From contig JACKEI010000001.1 of the NCBI GenBank assembly GCA_020633075.1, positions 2,046,001-2,110,000 on the forward strand: a stretch of DNA of 64,000 nucleotides, in the 5' to 3' direction. Shown here piece after piece: positions 62,799-64,000 of the stretch (the stretch's first letter is position 1; each line of letters opens with the position of its first letter). The notes beneath the pieces were generated by a model, which saw only the letters and a program-made list of their open reading frames with translations, did not search any database and was not told the origin of the DNA. The translations under genes were made by a program, and so were the position numbers. Source of the DNA: Sandaracinaceae bacterium (GTDB lineage: Bacteria; Myxococcota_A; Polyangia; Polyangiales; Houyiibacteriaceae).

Positions 62799-64000
62799 TT
62801 GCTCTTCCCTGAGAACATCGCCGAAGACGACGAGGCCTTCTGGCGGCAGCAGGAGCTTCGCCGCCAACAGCTCGGCCAGCCGTGCTGTACCCAGTCCAAC
62901 ATGAGCTGGGCCATGGTCGACTTGGTCGGCAACGTCTCGGTGGTCATCCACGGCGAGAGCGACTGCCTGAACTGCTTCTTCCACCATCAGGGGCGCCTCG
63001 CGGTGGACTACTACTCCACGCGACTGAGCGAGCATCAGCTCATCATGGGCGACACGCGGGCGCCGCTGCGGCGTCTGCTCGAGCTCATCGCGAAGGAGCG
63101 CCGGCCCGAGGTGGTGATCGTGCTGGGCACCTGCCCGGTGGAGGTCATCTACGACGACTTCGAGCCCGTGGTGCGGGCCGTGTCGCAAGAGACGGGCGTG
63201 CCCATGATCGCGCTGCGCACGCACGGCCTCAGCCTCACGAGCCAGATCGCCTGCCAGGACTGGCTGTACGCCACGCTGGCCGGCTTCGAGCCCCCCGACG
63301 CGGGCGCGCAGCGACGTGGCGTGAACCTGGTGGGCCTACCCGCCGGCGTGGGCCCGGGAGAGCTGACGCGCGTGCTCGGCGAGCTGGGCATCGCCGTCAA
63401 CGGCGTGTACCCGAACCAAAAGGAGTTCGCGCACTGGCGCCGCATTGGGCTCGCAGAGCGCAGCTTCATGGTGGACCGCACCACCTTGCCGCGCCTCTGC
63501 GCGGTGATCGAGGAACACGGGCAGCGCGTGGACGAGGTCCCGCTGCCCATCGGGCTCTACCACACGGAGCGCTTCTACGGGCTCATCGCCTCCCGCATGG
63601 GGGTCGACGACGAGCGCGTCGCAGCCTGCCTACGCCCGCTGATCGAGGAGCACGCGCCCGCCCATCGCGCCCTGCGGGAGCGCGTCCGCGGGCGACGCCT
63701 GGCCCTCTGCATACGCATGCACAAGTCGCATCAGTCCGACCTCTTGGCCTACGAGGGGCTCACCAGCCTCGAGCTGCTGCGCGGCGCCGGCTTCGACGTG
63801 CACATCCTGGTGCAGGGCCCCCCCGAGGAGCGCGCACGGCGGTCCTTCGCAGGCCGGCTCGCGGAGCTGGGCTATGGCGACGTGCCCTTCGACATCTTCC
63901 GCGGCCCGTGGGAGCTCGGCGAACAGCTGCGCATCGGCGGCTTCGACGTAGCGGTCATGTCGGACTTCGCGAGGAACGTGGTGGAGAGGGCCGGCATCCC
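62799..64000 (+). CDS. Nitrogenase component 1-like oxidoreductase, C-terminus cut by window edge
   Basis: The frame is open from TTG 62799 to the edge (400 residues), so the gene is partial. A stop at 62787-62789 makes TTG 62799 the only upstream start. Three nitrogenase-type cysteine positions are present: Cys29/Cys30 (QPCCTQSNMSW), Cys56 with Cys59 (HGESDCLNCFF) and Cys112 (LGTCPVEVIYDD). Spacings of 26 and 56 match NifK (25, 58) and BchN (25, 61). The rest shows Rossmann-like modules (ALCIRMHKSHQSDLLAYEGL, VHILVQG). It fits the NifDKEN/BchN/NflD superfamily. The short N-terminus is closer to BchN or NflD. Substrate and partner are unknown. Confidence 0.78.
   Translation, partial: MLFPENIAEDDEAFWRQQELRRQQLGQPCCTQSNMSWAMVDLVGNVSVVIHGESDCLNCFFHHQGRLAVDYYSTRLSEHQLIMGDTRAPLRRLLELIAKERRPEVVIVLGTCPVEVIYDDFEPVVRAVSQETGVPMIALRTHGLSLTSQIACQDWLYATLAGFEPPDAGAQRRGVNLVGLPAGVGPGELTRVLGELGIAVNGVYPNQKEFAHWRRIGLAERSFMVDRTTLPRLCAVIEEHGQRVDEVPLPIGLYHTERFYGLIASRMGVDDERVAACLRPLIEEHAPAHRALRERVRGRRLALCIRMHKSHQSDLLAYEGLTSLELLRGAGFDVHILVQGPPEERARRSFAGRLAELGYGDVPFDIFRGPWELGEQLRIGGFDVAVMSDFARNVVERAGI

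Noticed and set aside
62799..64000. Firm assignment of the nitrogenase-like gene to photosynthesis (bchN, bchB, bchY or bchZ)
   Set aside because: The motifs fit the superfamily, but I cannot match one subfamily, and no other bch gene is in the window.

Overview
The window looks like chromosomal DNA of a myxobacterium (phylum Myxococcota, probably class Polyangia). It is very GC-rich, with strong G/C bias at third codon positions. It carries many Cys-rich or Asp-rich lipoproteins, a eukaryote-like Ser/Thr kinase with a zinc-ribbon start, an OmpA protein with thrombospondin type-3 repeats, an AgmX-like lipoprotein, a lysozyme-like protein ending in a MYXO-CTERM-like tail, and two NtrC-type regulators. 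The placement is inferred from gene content; no rRNA or tRNA gene was seen.

Layout: 1-1160 holds two divergent lipoproteins, the first cut by the edge. 1222-8062 is a TetR-controlled RND efflux operon with overlapping genes. 8063-10093 is a repeat-rich spacer carrying an IS1182-family element. 10094-13299 (minus) holds a GMC oxidoreductase, a short-repeat secreted protein and pyrD; metF follows on plus. 14293-22477 (minus) is a run with two acyl-CoA dehydrogenases, an AgmX-like lipoprotein, a GH5-like hydrolase, a dapA-like lyase and a PHP metallohydrolase. 22597-25846 (minus) is a long TPR membrane protein broken by one frameshift at a G8 run. 26067-30332 holds a lipoprotein, an OmpA protein, a DUF72 protein and an RluD-type pseudouridine synthase. 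30346-35744 (minus) is a purH-purD operon with two unknown genes behind it. 36845-44151 (minus) is an ordered set: zinc-ribbon protein, Ser/Thr kinase, propeller protein, queA, tgt. 44336-50231 holds lipoproteins and a VWA/DUF4159 pair. 50297-56139 holds an ApbE-like FMN transferase, two sigma-54 regulators and a frame-broken MshEN-domain protein. 56218-62353 holds rsmE, an HD hydrolase, a 43-aa ORF, a 5'-nucleotidase-like protein, a YebC protein and a GH25 lysozyme-like lipoprotein. 62395-62685 is a kinase stump. 62799 to the end is a partial nitrogenase component 1-like gene.

How the parts work together: efflux under local TetR control; de novo purine and pyrimidine synthesis (purH, purD, pyrD); one-carbon metabolism (metF); tRNA queuosine synthesis (queA, tgt); rRNA modification (rluD-like, rsmE); and a cell-envelope and signalling set (kinase, zinc-ribbon protein, lipoproteins, NtrC-type regulators).

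The most notable signals are the nitrogenase-like gene at the right edge, which keeps all three P-cluster-type cysteine positions; many start codons that follow a TAnnnT box by only 5 to 10 bases, suggesting leaderless mRNAs; a zinc-ribbon protein with three RTMLG(L/M)P motifs beside a Ser/Thr kinase; and an IS sitting between arms of a long inverted repeat. Two genes have frames broken in G/C homopolymer runs, which may be real or may be assembly errors.
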